A stretch of 64,000 nucleotides of DNA from assembly GCF_006912135.1 (NCBI RefSeq), contig NZ_VIRS01000020.1:1-64000 (forward strand). Direction: 5' to 3'. The position numbers and the translations under genes are program-made. Positions within the stretch are counted from its first letter, which is position 1. Each line of letters opens with the position of its first letter. Source of the DNA: Cryptosporangium phraense (lineage in GTDB: Bacteria; Actinomycetota; Actinomycetes; Mycobacteriales; Cryptosporangiaceae). This document shows positions 34,028 to 44,478 of the stretch, piece after piece. Under the pieces are notes generated by a model. That model had not been told where the DNA came from and ran no database searches. It worked only from the letters and a program-made list of their open reading frames with translations.

Positions 34028-34576
34028 TCACGACCGGTCGGCCTGCTCGCCCCGCCGTCGCGGGGCGAGCAGGTCGACGAACGCGTCGGCGATCCGGTGG
34101 ATCTCGCCGAGGTCGCCGCCGCGGTAGATCGCCTGGCTGAGGCGGGAGGTGATCAGCGCCCAGAGCATCGTCGCCGCGTCGTCCGCCCGGGCCGGGCCGA
34201 GCCCGGCCACCTCCGCGGCCAGCGCGGCCCGCGCGACCTGGCCGGACGCGGTGAGCAGGGCCCGCGCGTTGGGATCCGCGCTGCTCTGCAGCGCCACGTG
34301 CGCCTTGTAGAACTGCGGACGCCGCTGGCAGGCGGCGATCACCGCGTGCGCCCGGGCCCGGACGCCGGCGGCGGGGGCGCGCCCGACGTCGGTGAGCCAG
34401 TCGAGCAGGACCGCGGCGTAGAGGTGTTCCTTCGAGCTGAAACAGCGGTAGAGCGTGCCGAGCGCGACGCCGGCCCCCTGGGCGACGTCACGCATCTGGA
34501 TCTGCTCGTACTCGTGGCGTTCGAGCGCGGCCCGGGCCGCGGCGAGGATCCGCTCGCGCCGGTCCTGCTCCTCCAC
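34028..34576 (-). CDS. TetR family regulator, KstR-like paralogue
   Basis: This 182-residue TetR protein has the DNA-binding region YEQIQMRDVAQGAGVALGTLYRCFSSKEHLYAAVLLDW, a close paralogue of the TetR at 18824. It also resembles KstR from memory. The GTG at 34576 follows AGAGGAGC. It is divergent from the MaoC gene with a 64-nt AT-rich promoter, so it probably represses that gene and itself. Its last codons form part of a long hairpin that can end transcription from both sides. Confidence 0.85.
   Translation of the reverse strand: MEEQDRRERILAAARAALERHEYEQIQMRDVAQGAGVALGTLYRCFSSKEHLYAAVLLDWLTDVGRAPAAGVRARAHAVIAACQRRPQFYKAHVALQSSADPNARALLTASGQVARAALAAEVAGLGPARADDAATMLWALITSRLSQAIYRGGDLGEIHRIADAFVDLLAPRRRGEQADRS
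34042..34073. terminator. 14-bp-arm hairpin inside the TetR 3' end
   Basis: CCTGCTCGCCCCGC and GCGGGGCGAGCAGG are perfect arms with a CGTC loop. The hairpin lies between the convergent DUF3068 and TetR stops and within the last TetR codons, suiting a two-way terminator. Confidence 0.6.
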
Positions 34577-34640
34577 GGCCGCTCCTCTGGGAGAGAGAGT
34601 GACTACTGTATATTCTATTCAACGCGAGAGGGATCTGATC

Positions 34641-35090
34641 ATGCGGGTGTTCACGTCGGTCGACGAACTCGAGCAGGCCGTGGGCACCGAGGTCGGGGCG
34701 AGCGAGTGGCTGACCGTCACGCAGGATCGGGTCGACCTGTTCGCCGACGCCACCGACGACCACCAGTGGATCCACGTCGACGTCGAGCGGGCCGCGGCCG
34801 GGCCGTTCGGCGCCCCGATCGCGCACGGTTACCTCACGCTCTCGCTGCTGCCGTCGTTCGCCCGTCAGATCTTCCGGGTCGAGGCCCGGATGGCGGTCAA
34901 CTACGGGCTGAACAAAGTGCGGTTCCCGGCGCCGGTCGCGGTCGGCTCGTCGATCCGCGCGGTGGTCCGGCTCCTCGAGGTCACGCGGGTGGGGGAGGCG
35001 GTCCAGGTCGTCTCGTCGACCACGGTCGAGATCCGGGGCGGAACCAAGCCGGCGGTCGTCGCCGAGACCGTCGGTCGCTTTTATCTGTAA
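34641..35090 (+). CDS. MaoC-like dehydratase / enoyl-CoA hydratase
   Basis: This 149-residue hot-dog protein has the R-hydratase motif FADATDDHQWIH with Asp40 and His45, then GPFGAPIAHGYLTLSLLP. It would hydrate a trans-2-enoyl-CoA to the 3-hydroxyacyl-CoA. The ATG at 34641 follows GAGAGGGA. It is controlled by the divergent KstR-like TetR gene. It may serve the lipid catabolism encoded elsewhere in the window, since no acyl-CoA genes adjoin it. Confidence 0.9.
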   Translation: MRVFTSVDELEQAVGTEVGASEWLTVTQDRVDLFADATDDHQWIHVDVERAAAGPFGAPIAHGYLTLSLLPSFARQIFRVEARMAVNYGLNKVRFPAPVAVGSSIRAVVRLLEVTRVGEAVQVVSSTTVEIRGGTKPAVVAETVGRFYL

Positions 35091-35213
35091 TCACTCGGTA
35101 CGGATCTGTACCAAGAGTCGAAATTCGGTTTCGGAAATTGGTCCGGCCGTTACAGACTGAGAGATTTTGCTGAATCTGCACCAAGAAATCGAATTCTACT
35201 TACACTGGTGTAT

Positions 35214-35230
35214 GCCGGTTTCCTACCGGC
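35214..35230. promoter_or_regulatory. Hairpin or dyad upstream of the glycosyltransferase cluster
   Basis: GCCGGT-TTCCT-ACCGGC is a perfect 6-bp inverted repeat, 39 nt before the glycosyltransferase start. Another dyad, GGTAC-GGATCT-GTACC, lies at 35097-35112. The 180-nt leader is AT-rich compared with its surroundings and is the only promoter-sized gap of the cluster. Confidence 0.4.
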
Positions 35231-35269
35231 CACGATCGAAATAGCCAGCTCGGTACAGAGGAGGTGGGT

Positions 35270-36496
35270 GTGCGAATCGGCTTGCTCTCGTACCGCAGTA
35301 AACCGCACTGTGGTGGCCAGGGGGTATACGTCCGTTACCTGAGTCGCGGTCTGGTCGAGTTGGGGCACGAGGTAGAGGTGTTCTCGGGCCAACCCTATCC
35401 GGAAGAGCTCGACCCGCGAGTGAAACTCACCAAGGTCCCGAGCCTCGACATGTTCGGCGGTCCGGACTTTCCCCGCCGCGTCCGGTGGCAGGAGTTCCGC
35501 GACCGGTACGACTGGCTCGAGTACCTCACGACCAAGACCGGGACGTTCGCCGAGCCGCTGGCCTTCACCTACCGGATCGCGCACCTGATGCGTGCCCGCG
35601 CCGCCGACTTCGACGTGATCCACGACAACCAGTCGCTCGGCTACGGGCTGCTCTCGCTCAAGCGGCGGGGGATCCCGCTGGTCGCGACGCTGCACCACCC
35701 GATCAGCCGCGACCGCCGGGTCGAGCTGTCGGCCGCGCCGCTGCGTAAGAAGTACGGCGTCGCCCGCTGGTACGGCTTCGTACGGATGCAGGCCCGGGTG
35801 GCCCGGCGGATGCCGATGCTGATCGGCGTCTCCGACGTCGCCAGCGCCGACGCCGTGGCCGACTTCAAGCTTCCGCCGGGCCGCTTCCGCGTGGTGCCGC
35901 TCGGCGTCGACGTCGACGTGTTCCGCCCGGTCGCCGACCGCGTCCCGGGCCGGATCGTCGCGGTCGCCAGCGCGGACCGCCCGCTGAAGGGCGTCGCCTA
36001 TCTGCTGGACGCGGTAGCGAAGCTCCGCGTCGACCACCCGGTCGAGCTGCAGCTCGTCTCGGCGCTCGAGCCGGGCGGCGCGACCGAGCGCCGGATCGCC
36101 GAGCTCGGCCTGCAGGACTGCGTGACGGTCCGCACCGGGCTGACCGACGCGGAGCTGGCCGCGCTCCTCGGATCGGCCGAGATCATGTGCGTGCCGTCCC
36201 TCTACGAGGGATTCTCGTTACCCACCGTCGAGGGCCTCGCCTGCGGGACCCCGATCGTCGCGAGCCGTGCCGGAGCGTTGCCCGAGGTCATCGGCGACGC
36301 CGGCGTCCTGGTCGAGCCGGGCGACGCGGGTGCGCTGGTCACCGCGCTCGACGCGCTGCTGCGCTCGCCCGCCGAGCGCGCCCGGCTGAGCGCGGCCGGC
36401 CGCGCGCGGGCCGAGGAGAAGTACAGCTGGCTCTCGGTCGCCCGGGCGACCGTCGAGGCCTATTCGGACGCTATCCGCGAGGGGAAGGTGGCCTGA
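35270..36496 (+). CDS. Glycosyltransferase family 4 (GT-B)
   Basis: This 408-residue GT-B glycosyltransferase starts with a Rossmann strand (RIGLLSYRSKPHCGGQGVYV). Its C-terminal nucleotide-sugar site contains SLYEGFSLPTVEGLACGTPIVAS, the E-x7-E motif of family GT4. The GTG at 35270 is chosen because AGGAGG at 35259-35264 is correctly spaced; the GTG at 35264 overlaps it. It transfers a sugar from an activated donor, but donor and acceptor are unknown. It heads a tight operon with two methyltransferases and a toroid protein. Confidence 0.9.
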   Translation: MRIGLLSYRSKPHCGGQGVYVRYLSRGLVELGHEVEVFSGQPYPEELDPRVKLTKVPSLDMFGGPDFPRRVRWQEFRDRYDWLEYLTTKTGTFAEPLAFTYRIAHLMRARAADFDVIHDNQSLGYGLLSLKRRGIPLVATLHHPISRDRRVELSAAPLRKKYGVARWYGFVRMQARVARRMPMLIGVSDVASADAVADFKLPPGRFRVVPLGVDVDVFRPVADRVPGRIVAVASADRPLKGVAYLLDAVAKLRVDHPVELQLVSALEPGGATERRIAELGLQDCVTVRTGLTDAELAALLGSAEIMCVPSLYEGFSLPTVEGLACGTPIVASRAGALPEVIGDAGVLVEPGDAGALVTALDALLRSPAERARLSAAGRARAEEKYSWLSVARATVEAYSDAIREGKVA

Positions 36497-36498
36497 CC

Positions 36499-38908
<2,410 letters not shown>

Positions 38909-38916
38909 TCGGACTG

Positions 38917-38945
38917 TTGACCGTGTGACGGGCCATAACTAGAGT
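38917..38945 (+). promoter_or_regulatory. Promoter of the APC permease gene
   Basis: TTGACC at 38917-38922, 17 bp, then TAGAGT at 38940-38945. This is a near-consensus vegetative promoter with the start about 60 nt before the permease ATG. Confidence 0.6.
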
Positions 38946-39011
38946 CCGATCCCAGTTTCGGCTCTCATCCTCCGCACGTGAACCTTGCGTGTCCGCGCGG
39001 AAGGCTCCGTC

Positions 39012-41405
39012 ATGTCGTCACCCGGTAGTAGACGCCTGCGCACCGGCCACCTGCTGATCTTTCTGCTCGTCACCCACACGCCGCTCACCCTGCTCTGGGG
39101 CGCGGTTCCCGAGACCTACCGGGTCGGTCAGGTGGAGGCGACGCCACTGGTGTTCGCGCTGGCCGGGCTCGTGCTGCTCGGGTTCGTGTTCGGCTACAGC
39201 GGCATGGCCAAGCGGCTGCGCCACCCCGGCGGCGTGTACGTCCAGGTCGCCCACGGCCTCGGACGCCCGGCCGGCATCGGCGCAGCCGCGGTCATCCTCG
39301 TCGCGTATCTGGGGCTGGTCGCCGGGCTTTACAGCTTCTTCGGCGGGATCCTGAAGGGGTTGCTGTTCAACCTGTTCGGGGTGAACGTCCCGATCGGGTT
39401 CGGGATCGCGATCTGCGTGGCCGGTGGGGCGCTGCTGAGCCGGTTCCGCGCCCGGCAGGTGCTCCCGATCTTCGCCGTCATCCTGGTGATCCAGCTGGTC
39501 ACGCTGGTCGTGACGCTGGTCGCGGCGTTCTCCTCGCCTGCTGGCGGGGTCATGTCGTTTGAAGGGCTGGAGCCCGGTGGGCTGCTGACCGGGTCGTTCG
39601 GGGTGACGCTGGTGTTCGCGCTGATGGCGTCCAGCGGCACCGAGACCGCGGCCAACTACACCGCCGAGCTGGCCGACCCGGCGCGGTCGCTGCCCCGGGC
39701 GACGTACTTCTCCTACACGGTGACGACGTGCGTCACGGTCGCCGGTGCGCTCGCGGTCAGCGGGCTGGTCGGACCGGCGAACGCGCCGCTGATCGCCCAG
39801 CGGACCGGCCCGGCGCTGTTCCCGGTGCTGGTCGCGCAGGTCGTCGGGCCGGCCCAGGCCGCGACCGTGGTGAACGTGCTGATGGCGGTGCTGCTGACCG
39901 GGATCTTCGGGGCGACCGCGGGGTTGCAGGGTGCGCTGGTCCGGCAGCTCTTCGGGCTGGCCGGCGACGGCGTGCTGCCGTCGGTGCTGGTCCGGAAGCG
40001 TCCGGTCCTGCTCTCCGTTCTGCACCCGGTCGTCGGGGGGTTGGTCGCAGTGTTCGGGGCGGACGCGACCGGTGCGCTGAAGCCGTGGGTGCTGATCGGG
40101 TGCACGCTCGGGTTGTTCGGGATGCTGGCGCTGGCGTCGCTGTCGGCCGCGGTGTGGTTCCTGCGGGGTGAGGCGGACGAGGCCGGGTTCTTCGGGTGGG
40201 AGGGTCAGGTCGTAGCGGCGGGGTTCTCGGCGCTGACGCTGTTCTTGATCGTCGGGTACGGGTTCACGCATGTGGGGGAGTTGGATACCGGGCATACGGC
40301 GGGGGCTACGGGGTTGGTGGTGGGGGTGGTGGCGGTTCCGTTCGTGGGTGGGGTGGTGTGGGCGGGGTTCTTGCGGGTGGTGAGGCCGAAGGTTTACGCG
40401 AGAATCGGCCGGAGCGGTTTGGCATCATTCGATGCGCCGGAGGCTCCGGGGACGGCGAGTGTGTCGGATGCTTCGGGGATATCGGATGCGCTGGGGGTGC
40501 AGGTCGCGCCGGGGGCTCTGGGGGCGCCGGGGGTGCCTGGCTTGGCCTCGGCCGCCGGACCGGGCTACTCGGCTGCGGCTGCGGGCGCGCCGCCCTACGC
40601 AATGCCGCACCAGCCGGCGGCGGTCCTGTCTCCGGCAGCGGACCCGTACGCGGGACCACAGCCGTACGCGGCGCCCCAGCCATACGCGACGGCCCAGTCA
40701 CACGGTGCGCCTCAGCACCACGGTGCGCCTCAGCAGTACGCGCCGCCTCAGCCGGCGGCGGCCCAGCCCTACGCATCGCCTCAGCGGCACGCTGCGTCAC
40801 TGCCGTTCGTGTCGTCGGCTCAGCCGTATGCCCAGCCTCAGCCAGCGGCGGCCCAGCCACACGTGTTGCCTCAGCCGTACGCGGCGGCTCAACTGCCTGT
40901 GTCGGCTGAGCCCGCGGTGACCGCGCCACATTCAACGGATCAGCCACCGGCGGCGTTGAATCCGGAGGTTCCGCCTCCGGTGGAGTTGTACCGGTCGCCG
41001 GGGCCGCCCGCATCGCCCGAGCCGTATGCACCGCCCGAGCCGTACGCAGCGCACGGGTCGCCCGGACCGCACGCGTCGCCCGAGCCGCATGCGTTCTCCG
41101 GGTTGCCCGGGCCGCAGGCGGCCGCTCCACCGAGCGGGGCCGCTGAGTCGCAGGCCGCGCCGGGCTTGTATTCGGCGCCGAATCTGCACGCGGCGCCGGA
41201 GCCGTTCGCGGTGCGGCCGCACCCGGAGGCGCGGGCGGTTGCAGAAGAGGCGGACCCGACGGTGACCCGGCCGTACGTGGCGGCGGCGGAGCCCGAAGGC
41301 CCGCCCGCCCAATGGGAGCCTCCGCGGCCACGATCGGCGCTGGACAACTTCCGCCGCGACACGCCGGTGACCGCCCGCGACTGGTGGGACCGCCCGCCGA
41401 ACTGA
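39012..41405 (+). CDS. APC-family permease with a long low-complexity C-terminal tail
   Basis: The first about 460 residues carry some 12 hydrophobic segments of an amino-acid/polyamine/organocation permease (SSGTETAANYTAELADPARSLPRATY, then LTGIFGATAGLQGALVRQLFGLAGDGVLP). From about residue 465 to 797 the protein changes to a Pro/Ala/Gln/Tyr-rich tail with many PYA, AQP, APEPY and SPGP units and no charge pattern. It ends with a conserved-looking LDNFRRDTPVTARDWWDRPPN. Ordinary APC permeases are 450-520 residues. The tail is cytoplasmic if the helix count is even. The ATG at 39012 has GGAAGG before it. Confidence 0.8.
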   Translation: MSSPGSRRLRTGHLLIFLLVTHTPLTLLWGAVPETYRVGQVEATPLVFALAGLVLLGFVFGYSGMAKRLRHPGGVYVQVAHGLGRPAGIGAAAVILVAYLGLVAGLYSFFGGILKGLLFNLFGVNVPIGFGIAICVAGGALLSRFRARQVLPIFAVILVIQLVTLVVTLVAAFSSPAGGVMSFEGLEPGGLLTGSFGVTLVFALMASSGTETAANYTAELADPARSLPRATYFSYTVTTCVTVAGALAVSGLVGPANAPLIAQRTGPALFPVLVAQVVGPAQAATVVNVLMAVLLTGIFGATAGLQGALVRQLFGLAGDGVLPSVLVRKRPVLLSVLHPVVGGLVAVFGADATGALKPWVLIGCTLGLFGMLALASLSAAVWFLRGEADEAGFFGWEGQVVAAGFSALTLFLIVGYGFTHVGELDTGHTAGATGLVVGVVAVPFVGGVVWAGFLRVVRPKVYARIGRSGLASFDAPEAPGTASVSDASGISDALGVQVAPGALGAPGVPGLASAAGPGYSAAAAGAPPYAMPHQPAAVLSPAADPYAGPQPYAAPQPYATAQSHGAPQHHGAPQQYAPPQPAAAQPYASPQRHAASLPFVSSAQPYAQPQPAAAQPHVLPQPYAAAQLPVSAEPAVTAPHSTDQPPAALNPEVPPPVELYRSPGPPASPEPYAPPEPYAAHGSPGPHASPEPHAFSGLPGPQAAAPPSGAAESQAAPGLYSAPNLHAAPEPFAVRPHPEARAVAEEADPTVTRPYVAAAEPEGPPAQWEPPRPRSALDNFRRDTPVTARDWWDRPPN

Positions 41406-41755
41406 TCGCCGCCCAGCCCGGACGCGCACTTCGATCGCCGGACCGCACCCCGCAGCGGCCCCCCACCCACCGGCGACCCGCAGGAGTCGGCCGCCGCCCC
41501 GCGGCCCGCCGCCCCGCGGCCCGGTGTGCGGTGGCCCGGTGTGCGGTGGTCCGCCACCCGGTGGTCCGCCGTCCGGTGGTCCGCCGCCCGGTGGCCCGGT
41601 GCACTCTTCGATCACGTGTCGTCCTCACCCGCGAGGCATCGGCGCGCGCGAGCGCGACGCACATCACGACACACGGCACGCGCCCCGACGTCGTAGTGAA
41701 CGACTTCATGGACGGCTCATGGCCACCGCACAGAAACTTTGCGGACAGTCGACCT
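41406..41755. other. 350-nt gap between the permease and the reductase
   Basis: No supported gene lies here. The gap contains a 15-bp-period tandem array (41491-41597). A frame continuous with the reductase runs through it but has no family match, so I treat the gap as non-coding or as an N-terminal extension of unknown worth. An ATG at 41708 could add 16 residues to the reductase. Confidence 0.5.
41491..41597 (+). repeat. 15-bp tandem repeat, seven units
   Basis: Two identical units CCGCCGCCCCGCGGC (41491-41505 and 41506-41520) are followed by five related units from 41523: GGTGTGCGGTGGCCC, GGTGTGCGGTGGTCC, GCCACCCGGTGGTCC, GCCGTCCGGTGGTCC, GCCGCCCGGTGGCCC. The period is a multiple of three, and one frame reads as PPGGP-type peptides. 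It lies between coding regions, so slippage or a lost coding sequence are both possible. Confidence 0.75.
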
Positions 41756-43153
41756 GTGACCGAAACCGTCCACGCCCGCCCCGCGGCGCCGCCCAGACCC
41801 CGAACCCCGCTCTGGTGGGGCGACTCCGCCGTCACGGCGGTCGGGCTGAGCCTCCTGGTCGTCGTCGCGCTCTGGGTCTCGCACGGCGGCGCCACGCAGC
41901 TCTCGAGCGGCCACTGGGCTGCGGTGAGCGCGGGCGGGCGGCTGGCCGGCCTGCTGGCGTCCGACCTGATGCTCGTGCAGGTGCTGCTCCTGGCCCGCAT
42001 CCCGCTGGTCGAGCGCGCGTTCGGCCAGGACCGCCTGGCCCGCTGGCACCGCTGGACCGGCTTCGCGTCGTTCGACCTCATGCTCGTGCACATCGTGCTG
42101 ATCACGCTCGGTTATGCCGGGCCGGTGCACACCCCGGTGCTGCGCGAGTTCTGGGACCTCGTCACCACGTACCCCGGCATGCTGCTAGCCGCGGCCGGCA
42201 GCGGGTTTCTCGTCCTCGTCGTCGTGACCTCGGTCCGAGCCGCACGGCGGCGGCTGCGCTACGAGTCGTGGCACCTCCTGCACCTGTACGCCTACCTCGG
42301 CGTCGGTCTGGCGCTGCCGCACCAGCTCTGGACCGGGGACGACTTCATCGCGTCACCGTGGGCCCGGGCCTACTGGTGGACGCTGTACGCGGCCGCCGCG
42401 GCCGCGGTGCTGGTGTTCCGGATCGGGGTGCCGGTCTGGCGGTCGTGGCGGCACGACCTGCGCGTGGTCGACGTCGTGCCGGAAGGACCGGGGCTGACGT
42501 CGGTGTATCTCCGCGGGACGCACATGGACCGGCTCCCGGTCCGTGCGGGCCAGTTCTTCCAATGGCGGTTCCTCGACGGTCCGGGATGGTCGCGGGCGCA
42601 CCCGTACTCTCTCTCATCCGCGCCGGGGCGCGACGACCTGCTGCGGATCACCGTGAAGGACCTCGGCGACGGGAGCGCCCGGGTGAGCACGCTCCGGCCG
42701 GGCACCCGCGCGCTGATCGAAGGGCCGTACGGGCGGCTCACCGCCGAGACGTATCCGGGCGGTCCGGTCCTGTTGCTGGCGTCCGGGGTCGGCATCACGC
42801 CGCTGCTGGCTCTGCTGCAGGAGCTGCCGTACGGACCGGGCGAGGCCACGCTGGTCTACCGGGCGCGCACCGAGGCCGACCTGGCCTTCCGGGCCGAGCT
42901 CGACACGTTGGCCACCGAGCGGGGCGTCCGGATCGTGCCGCTGGTCGGGCCGCGGGCGGCGGCCGGCTCATGGCTTCCGGCCGGGTATCCGGAGCTCACC
43001 GACGCCGAGGCGCTGCGTGCGCTGGCCCCCGAGGTCGAGCGCCATCAGCTGTACGTCTGCGGGCCCGAGGGCTGGACCCACGCGGTCCGGGCGGCGGCGC
43101 ACGCGGCCGGGGTGCCGGGCGGTTCCATCCACATCGAACAGTTCGCCTGGTAG
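41756..43153 (+). CDS. Ferric-reductase-like transmembrane flavoprotein (start uncertain)
   Basis: From the GTG at 41756 (465 residues) the protein has an N-terminal membrane domain of about six helices with paired histidines (LARWHRWTGFASFDLMLVHIVL and SWHLLHLYAYLGVGLALPH), as in ferric reductases that bind two haems. A C-terminal FAD/NAD(P) module follows, with RAHPYSLSS, GPYGRLT, ASGVGITPLL and YVCGPEGW. It would pass electrons from NAD(P)H across the membrane. An ATG at 41708 in frame is an alternative start. The FMN-binding protein and ApbE next to it suggest an extracytoplasmic electron path. Confidence 0.8.
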   Translation: MTETVHARPAAPPRPRTPLWWGDSAVTAVGLSLLVVVALWVSHGGATQLSSGHWAAVSAGGRLAGLLASDLMLVQVLLLARIPLVERAFGQDRLARWHRWTGFASFDLMLVHIVLITLGYAGPVHTPVLREFWDLVTTYPGMLLAAAGSGFLVLVVVTSVRAARRRLRYESWHLLHLYAYLGVGLALPHQLWTGDDFIASPWARAYWWTLYAAAAAAVLVFRIGVPVWRSWRHDLRVVDVVPEGPGLTSVYLRGTHMDRLPVRAGQFFQWRFLDGPGWSRAHPYSLSSAPGRDDLLRITVKDLGDGSARVSTLRPGTRALIEGPYGRLTAETYPGGPVLLLASGVGITPLLALLQELPYGPGEATLVYRARTEADLAFRAELDTLATERGVRIVPLVGPRAAAGSWLPAGYPELTDAEALRALAPEVERHQLYVCGPEGWTHAVRAAAHAAGVPGGSIHIEQFAW

Positions 43154-43167
43154 GAGGGTCGGTCTCG

Positions 43168-43620
43168 ATGCGCAAGATCACGCTGTGGCTGCTGTCGACG
43201 GTAGCGGTCGTCGTGCTGCTGTTCAGCTACCGCACGAGCACGGGCGGGAGCGGCTCCCCGACGACGGCGGCCGCGGCCGCCGCGCCGTCGTCGTCCGGCT
43301 CCGCGGCCGCCGCGCCGTCGTCCGGCTCCGCGGCCGCCTCGGGACGCACCTACTCCGGGTCCGTGGCCTCCACCCAGTGGGGGAACGTGCAGGTCACGAT
43401 CACGGTCTCGGACGGGAAGATCACCGCCGTCGACGTGCCGGTCTATCCGGACGGCAACCGGCGGGACGCCGAGATCAACGAGTACGCGCTGCCGGCGCTC
43501 GAGAAGGAAGTGATCGCCGCGCAGAGCGCCGACATCGACACGATCTCCGGCGCGACCGTCACCAGCGACGGCTACCGCGAGTCGCTCCAGGCGGCGATCG
43601 ACGCGGCGCACCTGTCGTGA
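43168..43620 (+). CDS. FMN-binding domain protein, membrane-anchored
   Basis: This 150-residue protein has an N-terminal hydrophobic anchor (LWLLSTVAVVVLLFSY), a Ser/Ala/Pro-rich linker (about residues 24-60) and a compact FMN-binding domain. The motif DTISGATVTSDGY near 127-139 contains the Thr to which ApbE attaches FMN through a phosphoester. The ATG at 43168 follows TAGGAGGG. The domain should lie outside the cytoplasm and take electrons from the reductase upstream. The linker is coded by short direct repeats. Confidence 0.9.
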   Translation: MRKITLWLLSTVAVVVLLFSYRTSTGGSGSPTTAAAAAAPSSSGSAAAAPSSGSAAASGRTYSGSVASTQWGNVQVTITVSDGKITAVDVPVYPDGNRRDAEINEYALPALEKEVIAAQSADIDTISGATVTSDGYRESLQAAIDAAHLS

Positions 43621-44447
43621 GCGCCGACCGGAAGGCCTGGGTCCAGCAGATCATGGGGTTGCCGGTGAGCGTGCACGTCCGAGGGCCGGATCCGGCCTCG
43701 GCGCAGCCCCGGGTAGAGGCCCTGTTCGACGCGCTGCGCGCCGCCGACCGGGTGTTCAGCACCTATCGGGACGACAGCGATCTCGCGCGGTGGGAGCGGG
43801 GGGCCGTCGACGTGGATCCGGCGCTGGGCGAGGTGTTCGCGCTCTGCGAGGAGGCTCGGGTGCGCACCGGCGGATGGTTCGACGCCCGGTCGCTGCCCGA
43901 TCCGCGCACCGGGCGGCTCCGGTACGACCCGTCCGGCCTGGTCAAGGGCTGGGCGGTCCAACGAGCGGCCGAGCCGCTACGCGGCCTCCCCGGCCACGAC
44001 TGGTGCATCAACGCCGGCGGCGACGTCTACGCCGCCGCCACGCCGACCGCCGCGGCCACCGCCGCCACGACCGCGGCCACCGCCGCCGACAAGACCGACT
44101 CCGGGCGGCCCTGGCGCGTCGGCATCGAAGACCCGGCCGACCCCCGGCAAGTGGCCGCCGTCGTACCGCTCACGACCGGAGCCGTAGCCACCTCCGGCAC
44201 CACCCACCGCGGAGCCCACATCCTCGACCCCACCACCGGCCGCCCGGCGACCGCCGTCCGGGCCGCCACGGTCACCGGCCCGTCCCTCCTCTGGGCCGAC
44301 GTCTACGCCACCGCCGCCGTCGCCCGCGGCACCGACGCCCTGCCCTGGCTGGAGGAAATGCCCCACTACGAAGCCAGGCTGACCCTCGCCGACGGCACCG
44401 TCCGAACAACCACATCGTTCGGTCCGAAGCCCACACCGCTCGCTTGA
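43617..44447 (+). CDS. apbE: FAD:protein FMN transferase (ApbE)
   Basis: This 276-residue ApbE protein transfers FMN from FAD to a Thr of the target. Family marks are FSTYRDDSDLARWERG, YDPSGLVKGWAVQRAAE, NAGGDVY and TSGTTHRGAHILDPTTGRPA. A loop rich in Ala and Thr (AAATPTAAATAATTAATAAD) is inserted in the middle and is encoded by repeated GCC/ACC. The GTG at 43617 overlaps the FMN-binding protein stop (GTGA), which gives the target. No signal peptide is visible, so it may act before export or reach the outside by another route. Confidence 0.9.
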   Translation: MSADRKAWVQQIMGLPVSVHVRGPDPASAQPRVEALFDALRAADRVFSTYRDDSDLARWERGAVDVDPALGEVFALCEEARVRTGGWFDARSLPDPRTGRLRYDPSGLVKGWAVQRAAEPLRGLPGHDWCINAGGDVYAAATPTAAATAATTAATAADKTDSGRPWRVGIEDPADPRQVAAVVPLTTGAVATSGTTHRGAHILDPTTGRPATAVRAATVTGPSLLWADVYATAAVARGTDALPWLEEMPHYEARLTLADGTVRTTTSFGPKPTPLA

Positions 44448-44472
44448 CAGAACTAGAATTTCGTTTCAGAGT
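44444..44472 (+). promoter_or_regulatory. Promoter of the amidohydrolase operon, leaderless
   Basis: TTGACA at 44444-44449, 17 bp, then CAGAGT at 44467-44472, ending 6 nt before the ATG at 44479. The transcription start should fall on or near the A of the ATG. The same -10 hexamer and spacing occur at the MerR gene. The spacer is AT-rich (CTAGAATTTCGTTT) and may carry an operator. Confidence 0.65.
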
Positions 44473-44478
44473 ACTGCC

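Noticed and set aside
41494-41620. Collagen-like short gene made of the 15-bp repeat
   Set aside because: The frame has no ribosome site and no sensible start, and continues into the antisense-like frame over the reductase.
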